A DNA stretch of 64,000 nucleotides from Haliclystus octoradiatus (Eukaryota > Cnidaria > Staurozoa > Stauromedusae > Haliclystidae): contig OU744448.1 in the NCBI GenBank assembly GCA_916610825.1, forward strand, positions 29,720,107-29,784,106, in the 5' to 3' direction. The notes beneath the pieces are model-generated. The model made no database searches and was not told the origin of the DNA. It worked only from the letters and a program-made list of their open reading frames with translations. Both the position numbers and the translations under genes were made by a program. Below are positions 13,031-24,246 of this stretch, piece after piece. Position 1 is the first letter of the stretch. Each line of letters begins with the position of its first letter.

Positions 13031-13907
13031 TGCTAACATTAGCATAGCTTTCTGTTCGCAGTATAAGAATTTTATAGTTCAGCTATATAGTCACTACAAT
13101 CATGGAAAATAGCAAAGTCCTGAGAGAGTGATAAGTATTATAGAAACAATGTTAAATTAGTTGTCTGCAGATGTGATTCAATTTTTTTTACTTTCTGCAG
13201 GATTTCTCGTCAATTTTTATTCTGTCACATCACAGTCAAAATTCATTAGCATCAATGTTATTGTTTGTTAACCAATGAACCATATATTGTATAGCTGTTT
13301 AATCTATGACTTAATCTTAAAGGGATATCATCGGATTGAATGACAGCCTGAAATCGGATTAACTAGATTTATCCCATAATAATCTTACGGAAAACAGCAC
13401 ATTGTCCTATGGTCAATAAAGCGATAATGGAGAGCTTTAATATGAACAAATTCACATTTGCAGAGAAGTATAACATTAAATACATGTCAATAATCGGCTT
13501 TAGATATAGCGGATTGAGCATTGGGGTTAAGTTTCGGGAATGCTCTTTTATGTGACTGTTTTTATCTATATGATATACAGCATACGCGGAAACATCACAC
13601 ACCAGAGATTATATGATTTATATAGGAAAGTAAACTCAAACGTTATGTTTGATTTGAATGACATCTAGCTAGATTATGATCAATCTATAAAAGACACTTC
13701 ATAGAGGATTCTATTTAGAATTATGGCGCCATTCACATAAAACGATATCTGTTTATACGCATGTACATGATTGAAAGCAAATTGAAAGCTTTTATCTTTG
13801 AAAATACAAAGCTGGTATTTTTTTTTAGGAAATCGTCTGGCCATAAACTTTCTAAAGATGGTTATAATTGTTAACATGCTGAGACTGGAAACATCCAGTC
13901 AGTATAT
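13031..13907. other. intergenic stretch, nothing recognised
   Basis: This lies between the possible start of the collagen-like gene and the 3' end of the secreted-protein gene, both on the minus strand. Minus-strand open frames at 13369-13602 and 13680-13877 show no domain, signal peptide or matching splice sites and are treated as chance. Confidence 0.4.
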
Positions 13908-13913
13908 TTTATT
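13908..13913 (-). terminator. AATAAA polyadenylation signal of the secreted-protein gene
   Basis: On the minus strand the hexamer AATAAA lies about 215 bp beyond the TAG stop at 14130-14128. This suits the 3' end of the three-exon secreted-protein gene. Confidence 0.45.
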
Positions 13914-14027
13914 GAGTATTTACCCCCTGGATTTATAACAACTCTCCCAGTTCAAATATAATATTCTCCTTTGGTGGGTCAAAGTTTTCCATATTGCAAA
14001 ACTGGAGGTCCCGTCACCTGACATTAA

Positions 14028-14052
14028 AACAGTCAAACACTGTTTGACTGTT
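14028..14052. repeat. perfect 12-bp hairpin
   Basis: AACAGTCAAACA and TGTTTGACTGTT are exact reverse complements separated by one base. The hairpin lies in the likely 3' UTR of the minus-strand secreted-protein gene, so it could fold in its mRNA. AT-rich palindromes of this size also arise by chance. Confidence 0.6.
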
Positions 14053-14127
14053 CTTAACTTCTTATCATCAATTAAATTGAACGTTTTTAACTTAGACAGA
14101 CAAATTTTCTTATTACGATATATAATG

Positions 14128-17100
14128 CTAGATTACGTTATGATTTAAAACAATTTCAAAAGAATCCACAATAGTTAGATTATATGTTTTGGGATATTTC
14201 CATTGTTCTTCACTGATACATACATAGTATTCAATTTGGGTTAGGTTCCAACATGGTTCTAACGATTTACAGATGAAACAACGAACAACATTGCTGGTTA
14301 CATTAATTGTGCAAGGTTGGAATCTCTTAATGTTTGATTTTGAACAGATCTTATGCATAAGAGGCTCAAGGACAACCTCATCACACGCCTTTGCACCAAC
14401 AAATGTTAATGACATTGAACTAAGCCGAGCTGTTGGATCCCTTACCTAGAGTTCAACATGATTTAATAATATAAACTGTATAAAGTAAAAATTAGAAAAC
14501 AGATTCACTGTACAATATGTTTAAAATTTCCTATATATATTTTATGATTATCTATCTAAATGCAAAAAAAAATAAAAAAAAAAAATAAAATTTTTAAAAA
14601 ATAATGGGTGTCAACTTCTAAAAAAAAAAAAAAAAACATTTGAACAGATTTATTCCCGGAATTAATGACATGGCCTACCACACACGATGATTAATATTAT
14701 TCATACTGTCTAATAATATTGTATTTCATGATCTCAATCCAAATGTCATGCCCGATATACAAGCAGTTAAACAAAAAGTGACACGCAATTATCAAAACTC
14801 ATATTCTCGCAACTGCAATAATCCACATGATGAAAATTCTCTCAGAAAGTTAACTAATTGTTATCAGAAAACATTTCAATTAATACTTTATACAAAACGC
14901 CCCTAATAACCGCACGGGTGATCCAGAACCTTTCTTATCAATTGGATTGCCAACATGTAAAATTACACCACCACTATAACGTCTATACATAAGATTTAAT
15001 TCTGAAAATTTTATCAGGCTCAAGACTTAATATATTTTGAGCTTGTGTAATAGTACTCATTACCAACACCAAAACCATGAAAATGCCATGATCGTAAAAA
15101 TGTAAACCACAAATTTTTTCAGCCATGAAAAGGTTTGAAAACCATGAAAACATCCATACTCACAATATCAAAATGTGAAAATGCCTTGACATTTCACAAT
15201 TTTTTCATGATTTTGGTGTCAGATATAATGACTCTATAGCTAGGTCAAAAGGAGCACGTTATTGTTCCTCTACCAGTGGCATATTGTTGCTCTTATTTAT
15301 TGAAAGTAAAGAACGGTAAATGTATAGCATTAGCTTTATTTAAGCATGTATACAACACAAATTGTCTTTGACCTCCGGAGACGTCTAACATCACCATCAA
15401 TCACAAACGATTTATTTATCCATGACAACGCGACAAAACATCCCAAAATATGCTAGCAGAAGTGACAATGCATACTCACCACTTATTGCATGAAAGGTTA
15501 TAATGAACACAGAGATACAAACCACAAAGAATCAATTCCAACAAATATTCAACGTATTTTTATTGTATTTGTTATACTGTGGGAGAGACTTACGACTTTA
15601 TTCAATAATAAAAGACATACAAAATTTAAAAATGATTGCTTGCAATCAAATATAACTATGTGGTTAAATGGATCATATCCCAATGACTACATAGAATAAA
15701 GACATGATAATGGCGTTTGTGGGTATGATGTAAGTCAATTTGTGTTAAAATGACAACAAATCCATACAAAGACATATACAACAGTAGAGGGCAGTACCAC
15801 AATGGGAAAATCCAATAGCTAATTTCCTTCCCATGAACATTTTCTATAAGTATGTTAAGAAGAGTACAGGTCTATATATACACTATCGATATTTCAATCA
15901 ATACATTCCTTATATAGCTACATTTAACAAAAAGTAATTTGTGAGCCAATAGCAATAGCAACTTATTTCCCGCTCTCGTAGGGAAATAATCGATTAATTT
16001 ACGTCACATGACCAGCTATCCACAAATCACAAATATTGTTAAAAACCATGATAATACTAATATATACTTAATGTATGGCGCCGAGGGAAATAATGAGTTT
16101 TATTCTCCTCGGCGCCATACATTAAATGTATATCATTTAATACTTAGTAATCAAAAAGAAGAAAAGTGTTATTCTAAGTAAAATGCTGCTTATATTTAGC
16201 ATACCAATTCTATTATAAGCCCCGTAATAAGCAAAATAATCATGACCATAGCATAAACATTAAATTTCTTGCAAGGAACGATCAACAGAAGAAAATTGAT
16301 TCTACAAATGAATTTCGGGAATCATTTATAATTTTTCTTCAAATCAGCCATTTATAACTTGTAGTTTTAAGCACTGATATGCTGGCTTCAAGTCATTGCC
16401 TGCAATTCCAGTCCAAAACACTTGATGTTGTGGAATTGGATGGAAAACATTGAAGTTTACATTGCTAAAACTTAAATAACTGTATCACGCACAATAAGCT
16501 AAATGGCATAGTAGTCATTGCAGATATTATGCAAACGCTATAGACCCAAAGTATATCCCAAAAATGTAAAGCTACCATAAAAACGTTCTCAGAAACCCAC
16601 CCTTTAATATTTGAACGCCCCCTAATTATATACATGCATTCTGCAGATAAGTCAATCCCCGGTTTTTAGAGTTTTTAGAGCGAAAAATAATAAGATTATG
16701 AATACAGGCAAATAAAATAAACATAGCTCAAAGAGGCTTATGCCTTATGCGTATTATCTGCTTGCCTCTATTGGCCTGAAATGTTCAGAATTGTTTTTAG
16801 GAAAATAAACAGTGATCGATATGATGCTATAATTAGGTTGTTTTCATTTGACTATAAATTACTAATACAATCATGTCTACTTATCGTTTCAAATGTAACT
16901 TATGGATAATCTTCATGAACTGTTTTTTAATTAATTATGTATGGCTATGATAATCCCTGACTGTGCTTTACTTATATATAATATTCAATACTTATATATG
17001 TGCTATTATTAGAATTTAGAAAGGTTTTGTTTAAAAATATTATTATAATTCATACTCTTAATTGCTCTTAAAATTTATAGAATTTAATTTTCTTATCCCG

Positions 17101-18725
17101 TTATTTTGAATGCCTTCTTATAATTGAAAATGAAATGATTTACTTTGTAACCATGTCTTTTGAGCGTGCTATATGAATTGATTAATTAACTGTATAATAA
17201 GTCAAATTTTTGGAGCCGCATAAGGCTGAATTACAGTTTACTTTACATTTATTTAATATTTACATTATAGACAAGAATCCTAAAAATTATTCCTGATTTA
17301 TATTTATATATACAATTAATCATTTTGTTTTCAAATTGGAGCTCTGGTGAATGATAAAAGTCTGTGAATGTCTCTTGGTGTTACATTTTAACAAATTAAA
17401 GTATTGTTTATTACGAGTATTCACCGTGCTGTTGTTTCTAGGTGGTAATAAGTTATGTAGCTTATGGCTTTCGTTTTCTATGATGTCTTTGAGCGTGCTA
17501 TATAGTTAATAATATTGCTATCTCAAAGCAAATCTTCTAGCAAACAATAATTGATGTCTTGCATGATCAGATTAGAACGTCCATATTTTGAAATATCAAA
17601 ATTAAAATTAAAAGTTTTGAATAAATTGAATCATATGTCGTTACTGTATCCCTTTGGTGAAGTACAACTTGACGGGGATATGTGCATTTTCAAAAATAGA
17701 GGAAAATCGTAAAATTTCACAGCAAATGGGAATGAAGACCCTAAAAAATCGTGTTTTATATAATAGAATAGAATAGAATTTTATTTCAATCATTGAAAGT
17801 TTACATAGAATACCAGTAGACAAAATTGACATATATATGTTTCAGTTTACAATGATATTTGTCATCCCTTAAGCAGTTTTTATGAGCAAAACAATGGAGA
17901 AGTTTTAAATTACTTTAAAATCTCTAAATTTACATCGTAAAATTTCATAAGAATCTGGAAAAGGCATCCCCTTAAAAATGGCACGTCCCCCTACAGCCTA
18001 TGCATGGAAGTTTCCACACACACAAGGAAAACTGTTTCAATTTTCAAACCTTAAAATCAAATTCTTCCTTTTCTCCAAATGAAAATATTTACCGTCAAAC
18101 ATTACACCCTTAAATCCTTCAGTTTCCAGGGTAGCATGATAATGTAAATATTATAAAACTAATGTTCTAAAAGTCTTATTTGTCATTTCCTTTGTAGCTA
18201 TTTTCAACATGCATAATAAGGAACATATTATTCAGATATTAAAAAAAAAACGAAAATGTAGGATGCAAACGCACAGTAGTGGTTTCTTTAGAAAGATTAG
18301 AAAAGTACCACTTGAAGTCAAATTGATATGAGAATTTCAACCACCTTGCGAGTACCACTTTATTAATTTAATTGTATTGTTTATGCTTGGTTCGATGAGA
18401 AAATAAAAATGATTTTAATATTATTATTTTCTTATATTCCAAGTTTTTTGTTATCTTTTACCTCAATAACTTGATTTCAATCTTTCATTAAAATCATATT
18501 GAATAGGAATCACATACGTGTACTTCCTCGATATTTCTTATCAATACACATATTGCAACTGTCTGAAATGTAATACAAAATGAAGTAAATTCCTCGATAA
18601 AGTCTTGATATTAAAAAAAAACTCACCGTTGGATCAAATGCACATTTCTCAGCAGGCAATTGTGCTGCAACATAGGATAAACTTATTATTGCCAAAACAA
18701 GTAATTGACAATATTTCTTTGACAT
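14128..18725 (-). CDS. small secreted cysteine-rich protein
   Basis: Three minus-strand exons, all phase 0, are 18725-18627, 18562-18518 and 14445-14128. They give 153 residues. Residues 1-21 (MSKKYCQLLVLAIISLSYVA) form a clear signal peptide, with cleavage probably before QLPAEKC. The mature part has about ten cysteines, one at residue 28, one in the short second exon and the rest in the last exon, including CSKSN, FQPC, RCFICKSLEPC and YYVC. NVT, NLT and NLT sequons suggest N-glycosylation. No transmembrane segment follows, so secretion is likely. I do not recognise the family. The second exon is short (45 nt). Its other frame (SCNMCIDKKYRG) also looks cysteine-rich but does not fit the phase of exon 1, so the internal junctions are the weak point. 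Confidence 0.55.
15063..15222. mobile_element. MITE with ACACCAAAACCATGAAAATG ends (copy 1)
   Basis: The left end ACACCAAAACCATGAAAATG matches, inverted, the right end TTTTTTCATGATTTTGGTGT. The interior repeats CATGAAAA and ACATTTTCACAATTT-like pieces. A second copy lies at 19405-19604 in the opposite orientation. This one is in the long second intron of the secreted-protein gene. No coding potential. Confidence 0.7.
16069..16124. repeat. perfect 18-bp hairpin with GC-rich stem
   Basis: TAATGTATGGCGCCGAGG is followed after 20 bases by its exact reverse complement CCTCGGCGCCATACATTA. The stem contains GGCGCC and is more GC-rich than its surroundings. The loop, GAAATAATGAGTTTTATTCT, resembles the nearby GGGAAATAATCG at about 15980. 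It may be a tiny fold-back element or a remnant of a larger one. It lies in the long intron of the secreted-protein gene. Confidence 0.85.
16125..18517. other. intron of the secreted-protein gene, nothing recognised
   Basis: AT-rich DNA without domains or bounded repeats. At 17765-17835 the string AATAGAATAGAATTTTATTT followed by AAAATTGACATA resembles the 3' tail of a retroposed sequence. A similar TTTATTTTGTCAAAATTGACAT occurs at about 8140-8160. Neither is long enough to name. Confidence 0.35.
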
Positions 18726-19404
18726 AATGTTTTATTTAATATAGATATTAAACCCTTCGTTATCTCCCCTAGTGTGTTTGACGCCCGTAGGCTGTTGTGA
18801 ATGAATTTTAAGTGTAGCAAATATGGCGTTTATCTTTTTATCTAAAGTTTTATAGTGTTCGCCACAATATATCGTCTACTGATTTTGAATTATTATGCAA
18901 TTGTCAACGTTCATCACCCAAATAATCGCTTTATTGTTTATAAAACTTACATGAGATGTATACATGCGTCTGAAAAATCTTTGTTACATATTTTAAAATG
19001 AAACAAAATTCCTTTTAGACAATTGTAACGTAAAAGAAAAGACATACATTCTCATTTATTAAATACACATAATCGTTTTCTCTCCTCTTGTTAAAATTAA
19101 TGACAGTAATAATGTTAAGTTTATCCTCCACCTTTAGAAGTTCTAAGTTTTCGTTTTGTTTGACAATTGCTTATAGAAATTGCAGCAAAATTCAATTTAA
19201 AATAATAAAAGTTTGTGTGACTATTTGTTTTCTTTATGTTTGTCAGATTTTAAACCACATGAGGTCCAGTTGAAACATAAAATACATCCATTGAATACAC
19301 ACAATGATTGTTTATCAAAGGAAATGAATAAGGGTAGAAAAACATTTAATCGAATCCAACAGATTGGGGAGATGACAATTATGTGGGGGACTTTTACACT
19401 ATAC

Positions 19405-19604
19405 TGACACCAAAATCTTAAAAAAAAATCGTGAAACTTCATTGCGTTTTCATGGCATTTTCAAGGCATTTTCACATTTTAATATCGTGAATATATTGGA
19501 TGTCTTCGATCATGATTTATAAAAAATTTGTGAATTTCACTTTTTAAAATTTTCATGTTGTATTCACAAAACTTTAATGCCATTTTCATGGTTTTGGTGT
19601 TGGT
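19405..19604. mobile_element. MITE with ACACCAAAAC ends (copy 2)
   Basis: It starts ACACCAAAATC and ends CATTTTCATGGTTTTGGTGT. It is the reverse-oriented relative of the copy at 15063-15222. Shared internal words include TTTTCATGGCATTTTC and ATTTTCACATTTT. Two copies with the same ends in 5 kb make the element boundaries credible. Confidence 0.68.
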
Positions 19605-19750
19605 AGTGGTGTATGGTACATATGCGAATTTGCAGAACATTTGAGTTATACTAGCAGAACACAATTCATATTGTTTTTGTGTGTTTAAATGACTTAAATA
19701 AATGATAGCATAATATATCGTGATCCTTCTCTAAACATGGATCAATGTAT

Positions 19751-20021
19751 TCAATGCCTATCATCCTCAACATCACCGTCAAAGCCTTTTATTTGACCTT
19801 CACGTAAGAGCATTGGCAATATAGCTGTCATGAAGTGGTAACGCACTCTCTTGCTGACGTACATTTGACGATAAATGGTGACATTAATACTTGCCACGTA
19901 CCATTTGAAAGCAATAAAATGTTGAATACTCAGAGATATCTTAGTGAAGTTCAAGTCTGAGCTGTGTGGACAATTGACATCAAGGTTGATTCTTGAACAA
20001 CTATCCAGAAACGCCTTTTAT
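19751..20021 (-). CDS. possible terminal exon of an unrecognised gene
   Basis: A minus-strand frame of about 86 codons reads from AFLDSCSRINLDVNCPH through YVSKRVRYHFMTAIL to a TAG after GDVEDDRH. A possible acceptor (AAAAG) precedes it. The composition looks like coding sequence and it has two early cysteines, but no domain is recognised. I cannot find an upstream exon or a nearby polyadenylation signal. It may be chance, or the last exon of a gene extending towards 24 kb. Confidence 0.25.
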
Positions 20022-21466
20022 CCCTAAATGGGACTTGCCACACACGTGACTTCCAGCTATATCCTCTAACCAGCTTAGGTTTAGTGGTACTAGGGCTTTA
20101 AAAATTTCACTCATGCAGAGGTTTCAGAACCTTTTCGAGTTCAATACCTGGCAGGAGTACGATTGGTTAGTATCAAATATAATTAGTCCTTATAATTAGG
20201 AATTAAGGTAAATGTTTATTTTATAAAAGGTCTAAAAGTCTAATTAGGGTCTAAAAGTATTCAAAAATCTGCACAGGAACTGTATTTTCAAGCTCTTTTC
20301 ATTCTTTTCTGGGTTTTAAGAGGAAAGCGCGTTGAGCTATAGTTCAAAATTTCGGGAGCACATTAAAACAATATTTTTTGGCTCTATATTTAATTCAGAA
20401 TGGAGTGAATATTTCTAGGAATATTTACTTGGCATCTCATGTAACTTATATGTTGATTTGACTAATGCTCAAGCATAATGTAATGATAGAAATTACGGTA
20501 TAAGGTAGAGACAAGGATAACACGACTGTTCATGATAAGCACATCTGTTCAATATTAAATATATCCAATTACAATATTAAAGACTATTGAATGTTATGTA
20601 ACAGTAACATATGTGGGTACAGGTATCTACAGATATCTACCGTGAGATATCTACAGGTATAGTTTACTGTACGTTTTGTTAGAAGAAAGTATATAGTGCA
20701 CAAATTCCAAAATTGCTAACAAAATTCAATACTCGGAACTGCGATACACCTAAGAAAATCTATTATTTTGGGTCAATTAAAAATGACAAATGGATCCTCC
20801 TTCTAGCTGTAGATATATAGTATTAATAGCGTAAGCAACAATACAGTAAATAGATACATAAACATTATATGTATACTGCTACTTTTTGATCATTTGAAAG
20901 TGTAATGCATTAAACGTCATGTAAAAAGGGAAAACAAATTATTTGCGTTTGCCAACTTATTTCCATCCGTTTTGCAGTTTTTGATTTTCTGCTTTTCTGT
21001 TTTCAATTGGAAACCCACAATCATGTATATCAGGCAAACCATTGAGCATTGTTTTCTTCGAAAATGCCATTAGCGACATTTCGATTTTTGATAATTGACC
21101 TCAAGCTTCCATTTTGAAGTCTTTAAACTGTAGATGATATTTGGTTCAATTATATCCAAGGTTGAGTAAATATAACTCATATTTTTTGTGTTATTCCTGG
21201 TTATTGTATCAATGATTTCAATCTTGTTTAAAGTTATTGTTACAATGTTTGTACATCAAACAGAACTTTGCCTGATTTCCTAAAAAAACTTTCTTTCGCT
21301 TGATTTTACAAAACTGTTTAACAAACATTTAAATTTGAAGAATACGTTTTACACCCCAATACAAAAGTCTAAACAAAAGTCAAAACTCGGGACCAGTGCT
21401 CACAGGCTAGGAGTCTAGACTGGAAGATATTCCAACACTCCTTACTACGAGGATAGAATATATGTA

Positions 21467-21651
21467 CAGTGTAACCCGCTTAAGTGCAATTCGGATAAGT
21501 GAAATTTCCGCTTATCTGCAACCTGAATCTGAAAACCTGTAAACTATTTTCTGATCTATTGTTTGCTAAGCAATTTCGGATAAGTGCAAATTCAGATAAA
21601 TGCAACTGAAATCGTTCGCAATTCATACTTGCACCTAAGCGGGTTACATTG
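21467..21651. mobile_element. Tigger/pogo-like MITE, 185 bp, flanked by TA
   Basis: The ends CAGTGTAACCCGCTTAAGTG and TTGCACCTAAGCGGGTTACA form a ~24-bp inverted repeat with few mismatches. The whole is flanked by TA on both sides (465-466 and 652-653 of the 21-kb block). Inside are further copies of GGATAAGTG(A/C)AA. CAG ends and TA duplications are those of pogo/Tigger elements. No transposase is present. Confidence 0.85.
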
Positions 21652-22047
21652 TAGTATATGTAGATGGATACATTTTGCAGTGACCGAGCAATAGATGACG
21701 ACATGCATCTCCTCTTTAATTGTGATTATAATTCTGATTCAAGAAACTGGTTTCTTTCCGACATGGGAAACATATATGTAACAACTTCGCACAAATGACA
21801 GAAAAGGAAAAATTAGATATGCTGTCATCACAGTCGTCATTCGATGTAACAGAATTTTTGGGTCGACTGTGATCAAAAGCTTTTTTTAAGTCTAGACTCA
21901 ATGAACCAACACATATGTTTCTCGTGCATGGATTTAAAGCAAAAATCAATAGAATTTAACACATTATAAGTTGCTGTGGGATGCCCTTGACGAAGGACAA
22001 ATTGATACTTTGTTAGGGAGGTTATTTGATTCTAAATACATTACCAC

Positions 22048-22375
22048 ACCCAGGGGGTCCCCCCGGGTAGCTTCCATTGCACTTCGACGGGGTTGATCAA
22101 ATGGAACTTTGGCAGAATGACCATAAAATTTTCTCACATAATGAAAAAGATACCCCAAATATATATTTATGAATGACAGATTCAACCAAAACAAATTTAA
22201 AAAAAATTCGTAGGCAAAATTTGTTTTGAAGAATGAAAAAATCGCAAAGGCGTCAAAAGGATATACTTTAAAAATGTTCATGACTAAGCATACCCTAAAA
22301 ACGTTTTCTGGATTTTGAAAAAGGTACCCTTTAAACTTGCCCGTATACCAACATTAGGAAGCTACCCCCCTGGGT
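22048..22375. mobile_element. MITE with ACCCAGGGGG / CCCCCTGGGT ends
   Basis: CCCAGGGGG and GGGTAGCTTCC at the left pair with GGAAGCTACCCCCCTGGG at the right, bounding about 330 bp. A minus-strand open frame at 21964-22281 overlaps it and is only a reading of the repeat. The GC-rich ends contrast sharply with the AT-rich interior. The superfamily is not clear. Confidence 0.68.
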
Positions 22376-22753
22376 TACAACTGATTATGGACGATTTTCT
22401 CTAAGATTGGTAATACGGGAATGGGTATATACTTGTTTACATCATCTGAATCTCCTCACCTTTATGAAACTGTGTCACTATATATGGTCAATTTAAATGT
22501 TGATGGGAGCTGACCATTTTCTAGAGACTTGTTGAAGATTATTGCGAAATACTAGTTATAGAAATATGAGTTATAGATGTACTTATATATATGTTTGTAA
22601 TACCTTTTAGGTGGCACCCTCGTGAGGCGATAATCGTATAAGGATTACAGTGAATAAGCCAAAGAATGCAAAAGAAAAATACAATAAATAAATATAATAA
22701 TGCCAAGAAAAAATAATCATATTTTTATTATAAATGATGGATATCCCATTATC

Positions 22754-22797
22754 CAGAGCCATCTATTTACATATATATTTGTAAATAGATGGCTCTG
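22754..22797. repeat. perfect 18-bp hairpin
   Basis: CAGAGCCATCTATTTACA and TGTAAATAGATGGCTCTG are exact reverse complements around an 8-base AT loop. CCATTATCC-like words sit on both sides (TCCCATTATC and GCCATTATCCCATT), so it may be a minimal fold-back insertion with duplicated flanks. Confidence 0.85.
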
Positions 22798-23865
22798 CCA
22801 TTATCCCATTGTAAGGCACTCAATCATTGCCAACCATTTCTAATACATTAATCTTTATCCGAACACTATCAGATTGATAAATAGATTGATTGATTGGAAC
22901 GGCTTTATATACTTTTCATAATTAGATATTTTTATGTGATCATCTTGAAGGATTATGGATCAGTAAAAACAGCCAGGAAAAACAGGCTTTCTGATAAGCG
23001 TTTAATACTGTTACTTTCATTTAAAATTAACATGGGTTTAAAACCATCTTAATTAAAAGTTTCTTTGAAAAACATTTTAGTATGAAAAAAAGTCACGATT
23101 TAATTTTCGGGTCAACTACCGAATTATTATATTCACATACAAGAAGCAAAATTCGGTAAGGAGTGCAGTAGTTCGTTGTGGACTAGATCATAAACAATCA
23201 AAAACTACAATAGAGCCTACAGATTTCAAATTAATTATTCTGATGTTGTAAATGAGATATCAAAACCCCATGGCATACGAATCATATATAGCCTACCAAC
23301 AATTTTCTATGGATTTCTATTTGAAATAAAAATTTAAACAGAGATTTCAAACAGTGATTTTCAAAGAGACTTATAATTAATTAGTAAATCTACTAATGAA
23401 ACTAAGTAGCCATTTCGTTGTGTTCTCCCCAAAGTTATTTTAACTTATTGTAGGCTGAGTTTTAATCAATTTTACGAGTTCAAAAAACAATTGATTCCAC
23501 GGTGGAACAGCAATTATGCAGTTTGGTCTGATGGATAATATTATTATTGATATCAAAATCATCAACATATTAAACTTTTCGCTGAATAAAATGAATAATT
23601 CTTCTAAACGGATTCTGCGCATATACATCTGACTACTAGGATTTTAGTATTTTGAAATCGAAATCCTTGCTAACCCTGTAATATATTCAAAAACGAAAGC
23701 TCACATATTTCCCTGTATAAATCGGTCAGAATTATTTCTGACAAATGCACAACAACAGCAACAAAAGAATAAAAATTCAAAAATATTAAATACACTATTA
23801 ATATATGTTACTTCGTTTATCAGAGAGACGGGAACAAATTGGATATTTGACGGGAAAGGGTAACA

Positions 23866-23908
23866 GAATTGATCAGATCCTTTGATCAGATCAGATCCTT
23901 TGATCAGA
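23866..23908. repeat. short tandem repeat of GATCAGATCCTTT
   Basis: Two copies of a ~21-bp unit (TTGATCAGATCCTTTGATCA...) lie head-to-tail. It is a small local duplication with no obvious role. Confidence 0.7.
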
Positions 23909-24246
23909 TTTCTAGGATGCTTCGCGAGAGAGGCTATCAAAAGAGGGCGCTTCAAAAGTAAATGGAACTTGATTGTAGAATTGAAGAATTGATTCCTGTC
24001 CTTTGATTATTTACAGTTTCCAGCTACATCCAGAGCCTTGGCTGCATCTAGTTCATTAGTGAATTAAACTATAAGTTGATCACCTACTTTTTTAATATAA
24101 TATTATTATTGGACACTCTGATGATGGTGATCCAAATACCTCATTTCAAATGACTTCTCTCATCAAGGTTACGTCCACCGTCTACGATTCAATTTCAATA
24201 ACAGAAGAACATCGTGGCTCGTGGTTTCGAGAGAAAATGGGAAATA

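Larger units (their letters stand above)
18726..24246. other. 5.5-kb gene-poor intergenic region
   Basis: This lies between the divergent secreted-protein gene (-) and ADAT3 (+). It holds several miniature elements and hairpins listed separately and one possible minus-strand exon near 19751-20020. I see no other coding exon with signal peptide, domain or consistent splice sites, and no tRNA or rRNA. Either promoter could lie at its two ends. Confidence 0.5.

Noticed and set aside
21964-22281. 105-codon minus-strand frame with hydrophobic stretches
   Set aside because: Overlaps a MITE with clear inverted ends; no matching exon or signal.
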